The notes beneath the pieces are model-generated. The model was not told the origin of the DNA. It did no database searches and worked only from the letters and a program-made list of their open reading frames with translations. From Conservatibacter flavescens (GTDB lineage Bacteria; Pseudomonadota; Gammaproteobacteria; Enterobacterales; Pasteurellaceae): 64,000 bases of DNA. This document shows positions 7,458 to 14,513 of this stretch, piece by piece; the stretch's first letter is position 1, and every line of letters starts with the position of its first letter. The DNA lies in the NCBI RefSeq assembly GCF_002795425.1, contig NZ_PHHA01000002.1:124001-188000 (forward strand), read 5' to 3'. The position numbers and the translations under genes are program-made.

Positions 7458-8630
7458 ATGAACAAAACCATGAAACATCCGAATTTGATACTCTTTTTTA
7501 TCGCTTTGGGATTATTTGGCGTCTTTACGGTTGAATTTAGCGTCATTGGGCTGCTGCCGATGGTGGTGGAGCGTTATGGCGTGAGCGTTGCGCAGGCGGG
7601 TATGCTGGTGAGCGTATTTGCGCTGTTTGCCGCCATCGGTGGGCCGCTAATGGTGCTGTGGCTGGCGAAATACTCACGCAAGCGGGTGCTGATCGGCTCG
7701 CTGATGATTTTTGCGCTGTGCTGTGTGTTGTCGGCATGGGCGCCCGACTATCAAACCCTGATGGTGCTGCGAGCCTTGCCGGGCTTGATGTTGACGGTGT
7801 TTTTCTCGTTGGCGTTTGCAGCAGCGGTGGCATTGTATCCGCCGCAAAAAGCCGCTTTTGCCACGTCTATGGCGCTGATGGGCGAGAGTGTCGGACTGGT
7901 GTTCGGTTTGCCGCTGATTTTGTTTTTTGCCCATACTTTTTCTTATGAAACGGCATTTTTATTTTGTGCGGCGGTCTGCGTGATTGCAGCGGCAGGGCTT
8001 TTGCGTTTGCCCGACAGCAAGCAGAACGAGCAGGGCAAAACGGCGGACGCTTTGGTGATTTTGAAAAAGCCGCTTTTGTGGCTGGGTTTGCTGGCAACCG
8101 TGGCGGTGCTGTCGTCCATGTTCGGCGTGTACAGCTATGCCACCGAATATCTGCTGGGCCTGGGCATGAATGCAAACACCGTGAGCCTTTTGATGATGGT
8201 GTTCGGTATCGGCGGTTTAGCAGGCAATGTCATCGCAGGGCGCGCATTGGCAAAAAATATCAAGCTGACTGCCGTCGCCTATCCCTTTGTGCTTGCTTTA
8301 GCCTATGCCGCCTTGTATGCCTTCGCCAGCCCAAACATTGCCGTGATGGCGCTGCTGTGCGCCGTGTGGGGTGCTGCACACATCAGCGGCTTGGTGGTCA
8401 GCCAGTTTTGGGTGTCGTCATCTGCCGAAGAAGCTCCGGAATTTGCCACCAGTCTGTTTGTCTCGGCTGCCAATGTCGGCGTAACCGTCGGCGCAGCGTC
8501 GGGCGGTTGGTTCATCTCAAACTTCGGCATACAAAGCAGCCTGTGGGCAGGCTGGGGATTTGCCTTGTTGGCTGTGGTATTTTTTGCCGTGTCGCTGGTA
8601 TTGAAAAAACGGGAATTGGTGAGCGGTTGA
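7458..8630 (+). CDS. major facilitator superfamily exporter (DHA1-type)
   Basis: A 390-residue protein with about twelve membrane helices. The first helix reads FFIALGLFGVFTVEFSVIGL. The loop after helix 2 has WLAKYSRKRVLIGS, a variant of the MFS motif A. A proline- and glycine-rich helix 5 (MALMGESVGLVFGLP) is typical of DHA1 drug/proton antiporters and sugar-efflux relatives. The ATG at 7458 is preceded by GGAG at 7443-7446. The substrate is unknown; neighbouring detoxification genes suggest export of a toxic small molecule, which is inference. The gene converges with the monooxygenase-like gene across a DUS hairpin. Confidence 0.85.
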   Translation: MNKTMKHPNLILFFIALGLFGVFTVEFSVIGLLPMVVERYGVSVAQAGMLVSVFALFAAIGGPLMVLWLAKYSRKRVLIGSLMIFALCCVLSAWAPDYQTLMVLRALPGLMLTVFFSLAFAAAVALYPPQKAAFATSMALMGESVGLVFGLPLILFFAHTFSYETAFLFCAAVCVIAAAGLLRLPDSKQNEQGKTADALVILKKPLLWLGLLATVAVLSSMFGVYSYATEYLLGLGMNANTVSLLMMVFGIGGLAGNVIAGRALAKNIKLTAVAYPFVLALAYAALYAFASPNIAVMALLCAVWGAAHISGLVVSQFWVSSSAEEAPEFATSLFVSAANVGVTVGAASGGWFISNFGIQSSLWAGWGFALLAVVFFAVSLVLKKRELVSG

Positions 8631-8642
8631 AGGTGTGAAAAA

Positions 8643-8670
8643 GCCGTCTGAAAAATGAATTTCAGACGGC
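8643..8670. terminator. DUS inverted-pair terminator between convergent genes
   Basis: GCCGTCTGAA (8643-8652) and its reverse complement (8661-8670) form a hairpin with an eight-base loop between the MFS gene and the convergent monooxygenase-like gene. Both are within about 12 bases of it. Confidence 0.85.
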
Positions 8671-8676
8671 TTCCAC

Positions 8677-9075
8677 TTATTTATCCATTTTCTTTAAAAA
8701 ATCCTTTTGGGTTTGGAACTCAATCGGGGTTAATTCCACCGCTTCACGGTTTTGCACCTTGGGCAGATGGGCGTTTAAAAAGGCGGCAAAACGGGGTTTG
8801 GCATGGTAAGCATTCATCGCTTCGGCACTTTTAAAAATTTCAAACAGATAAATCTGGTTCAGATTGGCTTTGTCTTGCGAAGCGAACGCCGCCAAAAAAT
8901 CCGGCTCGGTGCGTACCGCTTCCTTGATTTCCGCCGCCAATGCCGTCTGAAAGACTGCGGCTTGTGCCGGATCGACGGTGAGCTTGACCGTATGCACGAA
9001 ATTTTCGGCAGAAGCGGTGGCGGCTAAGGCGGCAAACACGGCGGTTAAAGCGGCTTTTTTGATAAGGTTTATCAT
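8677..9075 (-). CDS. exported antibiotic-biosynthesis-monooxygenase-fold protein
   Basis: A 132-residue protein with a clear Sec signal peptide: a Lys-rich start, a hydrophobic Ala/Leu core, and cleavage expected after residue 23 (ATASA/ENF). The mature part has the dimeric ferredoxin-like ABM fold: VHTVKLTVDPAQAAVFQTAL, then IYLFEIFKSAEAMNAYHAKP, then FAAFLNAHLPKV. Such proteins oxidise quinols or act as small stress enzymes; the substrate here is unknown, and a periplasmic location is unusual enough to note. A perfect single DUS (8942-8951) lies inside the coding sequence. Upstream, at 9099-9107, is a perfect Pasteurellaceae uptake core. Confidence 0.8.
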   Translation of the reverse strand: MINLIKKAALTAVFAALAATASAENFVHTVKLTVDPAQAAVFQTALAAEIKEAVRTEPDFLAAFASQDKANLNQIYLFEIFKSAEAMNAYHAKPRFAAFLNAHLPKVQNREAVELTPIEFQTQKDFLKKMDK

Positions 9076-9210
9076 GTTCTCCTGTGGGTTTTGGGTGAAA
9101 GTGCGGTCAGTTTAACGGGAGTTTTTAAAAACGACCTGACACATAGGTGTCAGTTGAAGAAAAAATTTGCAGATTTTTCGCAAAACCCAATCGCTTGCGG
9201 ATATAAAAAC

Positions 9211-9238
9211 GCCGTCTGAAACTTAACTTTCAGACGGC
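9211..9238. terminator. DUS inverted-pair terminator
   Basis: GCCGTCTGAA (9211-9220) and its reverse complement (9229-9238) with an eight-base loop, followed by a run of nine T on the plus strand. It serves the arginase-family gene, whose stop is at 9258, and gives a barrier before the promoter of the monooxygenase-like gene. Confidence 0.85.
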
Positions 9239-9257
9239 ATTTTTTTTTTACAAAGCA

Positions 9258-10109
9258 CTATTCATTAAACAACGGAATTTGTTTAAACATCTTATGCAGG
9301 CGATGTTCGTCAAACGGCAAATATTCTGCGACAGTGAAACCGACAATATCGGCGTTGGCGGAAAGAGCGGTAAGAATTTCGGTTAATTTAGCCATCGTCA
9401 TCTTGCCGCCGCCGCTTCCGTCGCCTTTTAGCTCTGGATTGGCAAAATAAGTAGAATGGAAGAAATGTTCGTCTAACACATCAATATCCAAATGCACCAA
9501 GATATGATCGAAACGGTCGGTGAAGGCTTTGATTTCTTCATCGGATAAAAATGCTTGGTCTTGGATTTTGTACTGCACGCCGTGTTCGTTTAAAAATTGC
9601 GTTTGGTAGTCGTGCAGCGGCTGCAAGCCGACATACAAGATTTGGTCGGCAGAGAATCTTTTGTTTTTCATCAGGGAAGTCAGCGATTCATCGCCGCCGC
9701 CCATCAGGGAAGCCAGTACCATCGCATGGGCGTTCGGGTAGCCGTCTTTCGGTGCGGATACGTCGGGGTGGGTGTCAATCCAAATAATACCGACGTTTTC
9801 ATAACGCCCGTGCAGATAATCAAACGGGGCTTGCGAAACGATACAGTTGCCGCCGATGGTGATGATTTTATCGGGGGCTTCCGTTTCAATCGCCGCCATC
9901 GCATTTTGAATGCCGGCAATCACTTGTTCTTTGGCGTAAATGCCGTCGGTAACGGAATATTGCTGCCCGCTTGGTGCGGCAACATCCACTTTAATTAGCG
10001 GTTGGTTGGGGTTTTTAGGCAGGATGTGGGCGAGCAAATTCGCCCCGAAATGGTAGGTTTCCAGCCCGCCGCTGACGAAATCGGGGTATAGCAGTCTGAT
10101 GGTTTTCAT
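9258..10109 (-). CDS. arginase/ureohydrolase-family protein
   Basis: A 283-residue cytoplasmic protein. The start at 10109 is chosen because AAGGAT lies just upstream; a longer frame exists but lacks a good site. Ureohydrolase metal motifs are recognisable though divergent: GGNC at 86-89 where most have GGxH, DTHPD at 112-116, a histidine in NAHAM (128), and DIDVLD at 208-213. Replacement of the first metal-binding histidine by cysteine makes true arginase or agmatinase activity uncertain. The family includes formiminoglutamase-like and uncharacterised enzymes. It stands alone between DUS hairpins within the GC-rich block. Confidence 0.75.
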   Translation of the reverse strand: MKTIRLLYPDFVSGGLETYHFGANLLAHILPKNPNQPLIKVDVAAPSGQQYSVTDGIYAKEQVIAGIQNAMAAIETEAPDKIITIGGNCIVSQAPFDYLHGRYENVGIIWIDTHPDVSAPKDGYPNAHAMVLASLMGGGDESLTSLMKNKRFSADQILYVGLQPLHDYQTQFLNEHGVQYKIQDQAFLSDEEIKAFTDRFDHILVHLDIDVLDEHFFHSTYFANPELKGDGSGGGKMTMAKLTEILTALSANADIVGFTVAEYLPFDEHRLHKMFKQIPLFNE

Positions 10110-10171
10110 TGTGTATCCTTGTGTTTTAGATGGTGGTTTAATTATTATAGTGTGCAAAAAGGAAATTTAAA

Positions 10172-10197
10172 GCCGTCTGAAAAATCTTTCAAACAGC
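10172..10197. terminator. decayed DUS inverted pair
   Basis: The left arm GCCGTCTGAA (10172-10181) is perfect; the right arm, TTCAAACAGC (10188-10197), has two changes from a DUS complement. It lies between the divergent arginase-family and ArsR genes, so it is probably the leftover terminator of a lost gene. The change suggests that selection for the signal is no longer acting. Confidence 0.6.
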
Positions 10198-10293
10198 ATT
10201 CCCTTGTCTAAAAATTACAACAACCCACCACAACTTCCCTTTACAAACCCACCACAAAAACCAATTTGCTAAATTCCCATTAACGCTATAAAC

Positions 10294-10327
10294 TATGTTT
10301 AAGTTTTTAAACATTCAAACTTTTAAA
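10294..10327. promoter_or_regulatory. candidate operator upstream of the ArsR-type gene
   Basis: Two related units, GTTTAAGTTTTTAAAC and CAAACTTTTAAAC, lie immediately before the ATG at 10331. They could bind the ArsR-family product in autorepression. Evidence is repetition and position only. Confidence 0.3.
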
Positions 10328-10330
10328 CCT

Positions 10331-10669
10331 ATGAACACACCATCTATCCAAAATGAGCTTGCCGCCTGCCTGCCGCTGTTTAACGCCTTGGGCGATCCGC
10401 ACCGCCAGACGATTTTGCTGCTGCTTGCTAAGCATGGACAGCTTAATGTCAACCGTATTACCGAGCTTATGCCGCTGTCTCGTCCTGCCGTATCGCACCA
10501 TTTAAAGCTGATGAAGCAGGCGGACATCGTTCGTGTGGCGCAGGCGGGCAATGAGCGTTTTTATGCGATTAACCGTGATTATAACGAGCAAAATCCTTGT
10601 CCAATTCAGCGGCTAAAAGCCTTGACAGAAGCGTTAGAAGCGTATTTTCCGCCGCTTACCAAGGATTGA
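10331..10669 (+). CDS. ArsR-family winged-helix regulator
   Basis: A 112-residue protein from the ATG at 10331. The winged helix-turn-helix includes LFNALGDPHRQTILLLLAK and the recognition helix RPAVSHHLKLMKQA. The canonical ArsR/SmtB metal motif ELCVCDL is replaced by LNVNRITEL, so arsenic or heavy-metal sensing through that site is not supported. It may respond to an organic ligand or redox signal. It lies 43 bases before the flavin reductase gene on the same strand and probably controls it. Confidence 0.85.
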   Translation: MNTPSIQNELAACLPLFNALGDPHRQTILLLLAKHGQLNVNRITELMPLSRPAVSHHLKLMKQADIVRVAQAGNERFYAINRDYNEQNPCPIQRLKALTEALEAYFPPLTKD

Positions 10670-10712
10670 TTTTACCCAACTTACATACTTTAATTTTGCT
10701 TAGGAATATCCC

Positions 10713-11945
10713 ATGAACCCATCAAACCCAGCTCCAAACATCTCCACGCCGCTCACCCTATCAAACGGTGCGGTGTTAAAAAACCGCCTGTACAAAGCGG
10801 CGATGGACGAGCAGCTTGCGCCCAACAACACGCCCAGCCAAGTGCTGGTGCACCTGTACGACACCTGGGCAAAGGGCGGTGCGGCGGTGCTGGTAACGGG
10901 TCATGTGATGATTGACCGCCGTTTTAGTGCCAATTTTGACACCACGGCGGTGGACGATGAGCGTGATTTGCCGATACTGCAGGCGTGGGCACAGGCAGGC
11001 ACACAAAACGGTACGAAACTGCTCATGCAGCTTAACCACCCGGGCAAGCAAATTCCCAAAAATGTCAATAAACAGCCTGTCGCCCCAAGTGCCGTGCCGC
11101 TGTCCAAAGAATTATCGGCGCTGTTTAATCCGCCGCGTGTGCTGTCTGAAGATGAGATTTTTGACATCATCCGCCGCTTTAGGCAAAGTGCCAAAATCGC
11201 CGAAAAAGCAGGCTTTTCAGGCGTGCAAATCCACGCAGCACACGGCTATCTGCTCAGCCAGTTTTTATCGCCGCACCATAACCGCCGCACGGACAACTGG
11301 GGCGGCAGCCTTGAAAACCGTATGCGTATTTTGGTGGAAATTTATCACGAAATCCGCCGCCAAACGTCAGATGGATTTATCGTGGCGTTAAAACTTAACT
11401 CCGCCGATTTTCAAAAAGGCGGCTTTGGCGAAGACGAATCGGTGCAGGTGCTGGCAAAAATGGCGGCGCTTGGCGTGGATTTGCTGGAAATTTCAGGCGG
11501 TAATTACGAAAGCCCTGCGATGATGGAAGGTGTCAAAGATAGCACCAAAAAGCGTGAAGCGTACTTTTTGGACTATGCTGACAAAGCCCGTGCGGTGATT
11601 GGCGATGTGCCGCTTGTCATCACCGGCGGCTTTAGAAGTATGGCGGCGATGAACGACGCCTTAGCAGATGGCAGCACGGACATGATCGGCATGGCAAAAC
11701 CTTATGCCGTCATGCCGGATGTGGCAGACAAACTCACATCAGGCAGCTTAACGCACATCGCCACACCGCCTGTACGCACCGGCATTAAGGCGATTGATAA
11801 ACGACTTGGCGGACTTTTGGAAATTTATTGGTACACCAAGCAGCTGCACCTGTTGGGACAAGGCAAACCCGCCAATCCAAATTATTCGGCGTACAAAACG
11901 CTGTGGACGATTGTCAAAGATGGGGTGAGACGGGAGCGGGGATAG
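10713..11945 (+). CDS. old-yellow-enzyme-type NADH:flavin oxidoreductase
   Basis: A 410-residue FMN-dependent TIM-barrel enzyme. The segment at residues 172-187 (QIHAAHGYLLSQFLSP) and the following NRRTDNWGGSLENRMR are hallmark motifs of the 2,4-dienoyl-CoA reductase/old-yellow-enzyme family. GDVPLVITGGF and DMIGMAKPY near the C-terminus form the phosphate-binding end. The length fits the short NADH:flavin oxidoreductase group without the iron-sulfur and NAD domains of FadH. It probably reduces activated double bonds of electrophiles. It lies downstream of the ArsR-type gene and is followed by a decayed DUS pair. It is GC-rich, like the rest of the left block. Confidence 0.85.
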   Translation: MNPSNPAPNISTPLTLSNGAVLKNRLYKAAMDEQLAPNNTPSQVLVHLYDTWAKGGAAVLVTGHVMIDRRFSANFDTTAVDDERDLPILQAWAQAGTQNGTKLLMQLNHPGKQIPKNVNKQPVAPSAVPLSKELSALFNPPRVLSEDEIFDIIRRFRQSAKIAEKAGFSGVQIHAAHGYLLSQFLSPHHNRRTDNWGGSLENRMRILVEIYHEIRRQTSDGFIVALKLNSADFQKGGFGEDESVQVLAKMAALGVDLLEISGGNYESPAMMEGVKDSTKKREAYFLDYADKARAVIGDVPLVITGGFRSMAAMNDALADGSTDMIGMAKPYAVMPDVADKLTSGSLTHIATPPVRTGIKAIDKRLGGLLEIYWYTKQLHLLGQGKPANPNYSAYKTLWTIVKDGVRRERG

Positions 11946-11967
11946 TTTTGATGGGTGATGATGGAAA

Positions 11968-11993
11968 GCCGTTTGAATTTGCTTTCATATGGC
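11968..11993. terminator. decayed DUS-derived hairpin
   Basis: GCCGTTTGAA (11968-11977, one change from DUS) is followed by TTCATATGGC (11984-11993, two changes). The arms still pair partly, AAGCC with GGCTT at the base. It is placed 22 bases after the flavin reductase stop, like the intact DUS terminators. It is the rightmost trace of a DUS that I found. Confidence 0.5.
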
Positions 11994-12037
11994 TTGCCTT
12001 TTTGCTAGAATACGCTGCTTTATCATAAAATTTCCAC

Positions 12038-13111
12038 TTGTATCAAGGATTAGAAAAACATGACAATCTCCAGCAAGCAAGCAAGCAAGCAAATTATGAT
12101 ATAACCTTTATTGTGCCTGTCTATAACACCGTTCAATATTTGCCGCAATGTTTGGGCAGCATAATCAATCAAAAAATCAATAAAGAAATTATTGTGATTG
12201 ATGACGGCTCCACCGATAATAGTCTTGCCATTTTAAAAGACTATGCCGCACAGCATGATTTTATCCGTATCGTTACTCAAGAAAACAAAGGGGTATCTGC
12301 CGCACGCAATGCAGGACTGCGCTTGGCGAAAGGCGCGTATGTCTATTTTGTTGATTCGGACGATATGCTGATTCAAAATGTGCCGTTTGCTACCTATGTA
12401 TCCATTTTAAAAAACAACAATCTTGCTTTGCTAAAAGGCTGCGCCTATTGGGAACGCTTGCCGTATAAGGTGTTGCCGCCTGTTTTGGATAAACCTAAGC
12501 AAGCGTTTTATAACATTTATCAAAACAAAGTTCAGCGCAGCCATCATGTGCAATTCACCACATCATCAAAGTATATGGACGCCTTAAACCGTGAGCATTT
12601 TGGTGTGGAATTATGGACCTATATTTTCCAAACAGACTATCTGCGAGCCAATCAGATCTTTTTTGATGAAACACTTGCCTATGCCGAAGATTTGTTATTT
12701 CTCGTCAAGGCGCTTTCTTGTCAAGATTGCAAAATGGCTGAAAGCAGTGAAGTGTTTTATTTTTATCGCCATCGCTCAGACAGCGTGTTCCATAAATCAA
12801 GCGACAGCAGGGCGGTGCTGGCGTTTATAGATGCCAAGAATGCCTTGCTGCGTTATATTTTGTCCCATGATTTTAGTCCACAAATGCGCGCCGATGCCTT
12901 GCTTTTGGCAATGGCGTCTTTAAAAAATATTGCAGGGCATTATCTTGGTTTGAACGAGCAGGGCAAACAGCAAGTCAATCCGCATATTACGTTGGATTTA
13001 TACGGTATGTTTGAGCTATTTGTGGCTTTAACGCAAGCCAAAACACAAACCAATCCGCCTGTGTTTGAGCAGTATAGGGGGATTTTTCGGCGGCTTTTGG
13101 GGGATAAGTAA
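12038..13111 (+). CDS. family 2 glycosyltransferase, probably phase-variable and OFF
   Basis: The body is a GT2 enzyme of about 350 residues: TFIVPVYNTVQYLPQCLGS, DDGSTDNS, GVSAARNAGLRLAKGAYVYF, the DSDDM metal motif, and a YAEDLLFL segment. It probably adds a sugar to lipooligosaccharide. The body frame extends upstream only to a TTG at 12038. The well-placed start is ATG at 12060, with AAGGA at 12045-12049. That ATG is out of frame after the (GCAA)5 tract and hits TAA after 14 codons. One added repeat, or two lost, would join ATG and body, giving an N-terminus of SKQA repeats. I infer slipped-strand phase variation with this genome in the OFF state, unless the TTG is used. Confidence 0.8.
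   Translation: MYQGLEKHDNLQQASKQANYDITFIVPVYNTVQYLPQCLGSIINQKINKEIIVIDDGSTDNSLAILKDYAAQHDFIRIVTQENKGVSAARNAGLRLAKGAYVYFVDSDDMLIQNVPFATYVSILKNNNLALLKGCAYWERLPYKVLPPVLDKPKQAFYNIYQNKVQRSHHVQFTTSSKYMDALNREHFGVELWTYIFQTDYLRANQIFFDETLAYAEDLLFLVKALSCQDCKMAESSEVFYFYRHRSDSVFHKSSDSRAVLAFIDAKNALLRYILSHDFSPQMRADALLLAMASLKNIAGHYLGLNEQGKQQVNPHITLDLYGMFELFVALTQAKTQTNPPVFEQYRGIFRRLLGDK
12073..12092. repeat. (GCAA)5 tetranucleotide tract
   Basis: Five perfect GCAA units lie just inside the start of the glycosyltransferase frame. Tetranucleotide tracts of this kind switch lipooligosaccharide genes in Haemophilus (lex2A and oafA use GCAA), and related AAGC tracts occur in Neisseria. Five copies is short, so the switching rate would be expected to be low. 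Confidence 0.9.
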
Positions 13112-13238
13112 TAAACATATACTTATTTAATCTCAAAATACGATAAAAAACTATGAAAATCATCAAAGTAAATCATGATTTTACGTAGGCCGTTTTTTAT
13201 GGGAGACGTTTTATCAATGGTTATTTGCTTTGTGTAGA
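13112..13238. other. junction spacer with possible coding remnants
   Basis: This spacer separates the left accessory block from the Pasteurellaceae core. On the plus strand from 13153 it reads MKIIKVNHDFT then a stop. A second frame resumes with RRPFFMGDVLSMVICFV and stops near 13233. This could be the 5' end of a gene broken by a frameshift. I see no hairpin terminator, no attachment repeat and no insertion sequence end. Confidence 0.3.
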
Positions 13239-13769
13239 TTATGATTTCCATAGTGTCTCAAATTGCAGTTTGGCTTTTAAGAATTTTGGTGCGACAACAA
13301 GTTGGCAGTAGCCTTTATTAGGATTTTGTAAAAAATAACCCTGGTGGTAATTTTCCGCTGGATAAAATGTTGTGGCTTCAGTAAGTTCTGTCACTACTTT
13401 TTCTATAAAGTGCGGTTGAATTTCGATGAGTTTTTGGGTTGCTTGTTGTTTTTGTTGTGCATTCAAATAAAAAATTGCGCTGCGATATTGTGTACCGATG
13501 TCATTCCCTTGACGATTCAATTGAGTTGGATCATGAATGGCGAAAAAAATGTTTAGTAGTTGTTCATAGGAAATTTTTTCTGAATCGAACCGCACTTTTA
13601 CCGCTTCTGCGTGACCTGTTGCACCAGTACATACTTGTTCATAACTAGGGTTTGGGCGCATGCCTCCGATGTAGCCTGAGATTGCACTTTCTACACCTTG
13701 AATTTGATTAAAAACGGCTTCGATGCACCAAAAGCAACCACCGGCAAAAATAGCTTCTTCTTTTTTCAT
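13239..13769 (-). CDS. msrA: peptide methionine-S-sulfoxide reductase MsrA
   Basis: A 176-residue enzyme that repairs oxidised methionine. The GGCFWC motif at residues 10-15 holds catalytic Cys12; GYIGGMRPNPSYEQVCTGATGHAE follows in family-typical order (broken here by position, about 33-56). No MsrB domain is fused. No signal peptide, so cytoplasmic. It is the last gene of a tight minus-strand series minC-lysR-folM-msrA, 18 bases after folM. Two perfect uptake cores lie within it (13408 and 13589), the first dense signs of Pasteurellaceae DNA. Confidence 0.95.
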   Translation of the reverse strand: MKKEEAIFAGGCFWCIEAVFNQIQGVESAISGYIGGMRPNPSYEQVCTGATGHAEAVKVRFDSEKISYEQLLNIFFAIHDPTQLNRQGNDIGTQYRSAIFYLNAQQKQQATQKLIEIQPHFIEKVVTELTEATTFYPAENYHQGYFLQNPNKGYCQLVVAPKFLKAKLQFETLWKS

Positions 13770-13787
13770 TTTCTTTCCTTTTTGTGT

Positions 13788-14513
13788 TTATTTTAAGTGG
13801 CGACCGCCATTAACGGTGAGGCAGCTTCCTGTGACATACTTGCTTTGAAGCAAGTAATCCACTGCAGCGAGCATTTCTGGATAACCGCCACATTTGGCCA
13901 TGAGAGATTTTTGTTGTGCTTGAAGGCGATAAGTTTCATCATCTTGCTCATTAAAGGCAATCAGTGCTGGGGCAATAGTATTGACTTTAACATGAGGCGC
14001 ATATTTTTTAGCAAAACTGAGAGTTAAGCTTTCCATTGCGGCTTTGCTGGCTGTATAGGCGAGATGTTTGTCACTACCTTTTTGAACAATATAATCGCTA
14101 ATATGGATTATATCACTTGGTATTTCGTCATTTTTAAGCAATAAAGGTAATAAAGCCTGGTTGAGCAGATAAGGAACTTTAGCATGGATTTGCATCATGT
14201 TATCAAAAAGTGTTGAAAGCGCGGTTAAATTTTCAGTGCTTTCACTTTGCCAATCAGAGGCGTTATGAATAATTGCTCGAAGTTTAGGGCAGTGGTGATG
14301 TATTTGTTCTGCAAAATTTACAATGCCTTGTTCAGTGCTAAAATCAGCCATAACCGCGATGATACCGAGTTTTGTCAGCTCTTCTATTTGTGGATAGAAA
14401 GTGCGGTAGGAAATTAGCACATTTTGTCCATGAGAGGCTAAATGCTTAGCTAATTCAAAGCCAATGCGTTTGCCAGCACCAGTGATTAGGATCCAGGATT
14501 TTAATTTTTGCAT
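13788..14513 (-). CDS. folM: dihydromonapterin reductase FolM (short-chain dehydrogenase)
   Basis: A 241-residue Rossmann-fold short-chain dehydrogenase. The cofactor loop TGAGKRIG is at residues 11-18, where the FolM/pteridine reductase branch has an Arg favouring NADPH. IIHNASDW is the NAG-equivalent strand, and Y153/K157 in YTASK are catalytic. FolM reduces dihydromonapterin to tetrahydromonapterin and has weak dihydrofolate reductase activity. Its start overlaps the end of the LysR gene by 13 bases. Generic SDR activity is the alternative; the C-terminal TGSCLTVNGGRHL fits FolM. Confidence 0.85.
   Translation of the reverse strand: MQKLKSWILITGAGKRIGFELAKHLASHGQNVLISYRTFYPQIEELTKLGIIAVMADFSTEQGIVNFAEQIHHHCPKLRAIIHNASDWQSESTENLTALSTLFDNMMQIHAKVPYLLNQALLPLLLKNDEIPSDIIHISDYIVQKGSDKHLAYTASKAAMESLTLSFAKKYAPHVKVNTIAPALIAFNEQDDETYRLQAQQKSLMAKCGGYPEMLAAVDYLLQSKYVTGSCLTVNGGRHLK

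Larger units (their letters stand above)
2518..10197. repeat. set of neisserial DNA uptake sequences (DUS)
   Basis: Perfect GCCGTCTGAA or its reverse complement at 2518, 2532, 4002, 4018, 6296, 6315, 8643, 8661, 8942, 9211, 9229 and 10172: twelve copies in 7.7 kb. Flanks are AT or AA (one AC), with no AG, so the set is closer to the AT-type dialect. I found no perfect copy elsewhere in the window by eye. Confidence 0.9.

Noticed and set aside
7964-8638. 224-codon frame overlapping the MFS gene on the same strand
   Set aside because: It is a shifted-frame shadow of the transporter, rich in Arg, Cys and Gly, with no family features; the MFS frame has twelve clear membrane helices.
12073-12092. 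The GCAA tract as a CRISPR-like repeat
   Set aside because: Units are four bases and contiguous with no spacers; it is a simple sequence repeat.
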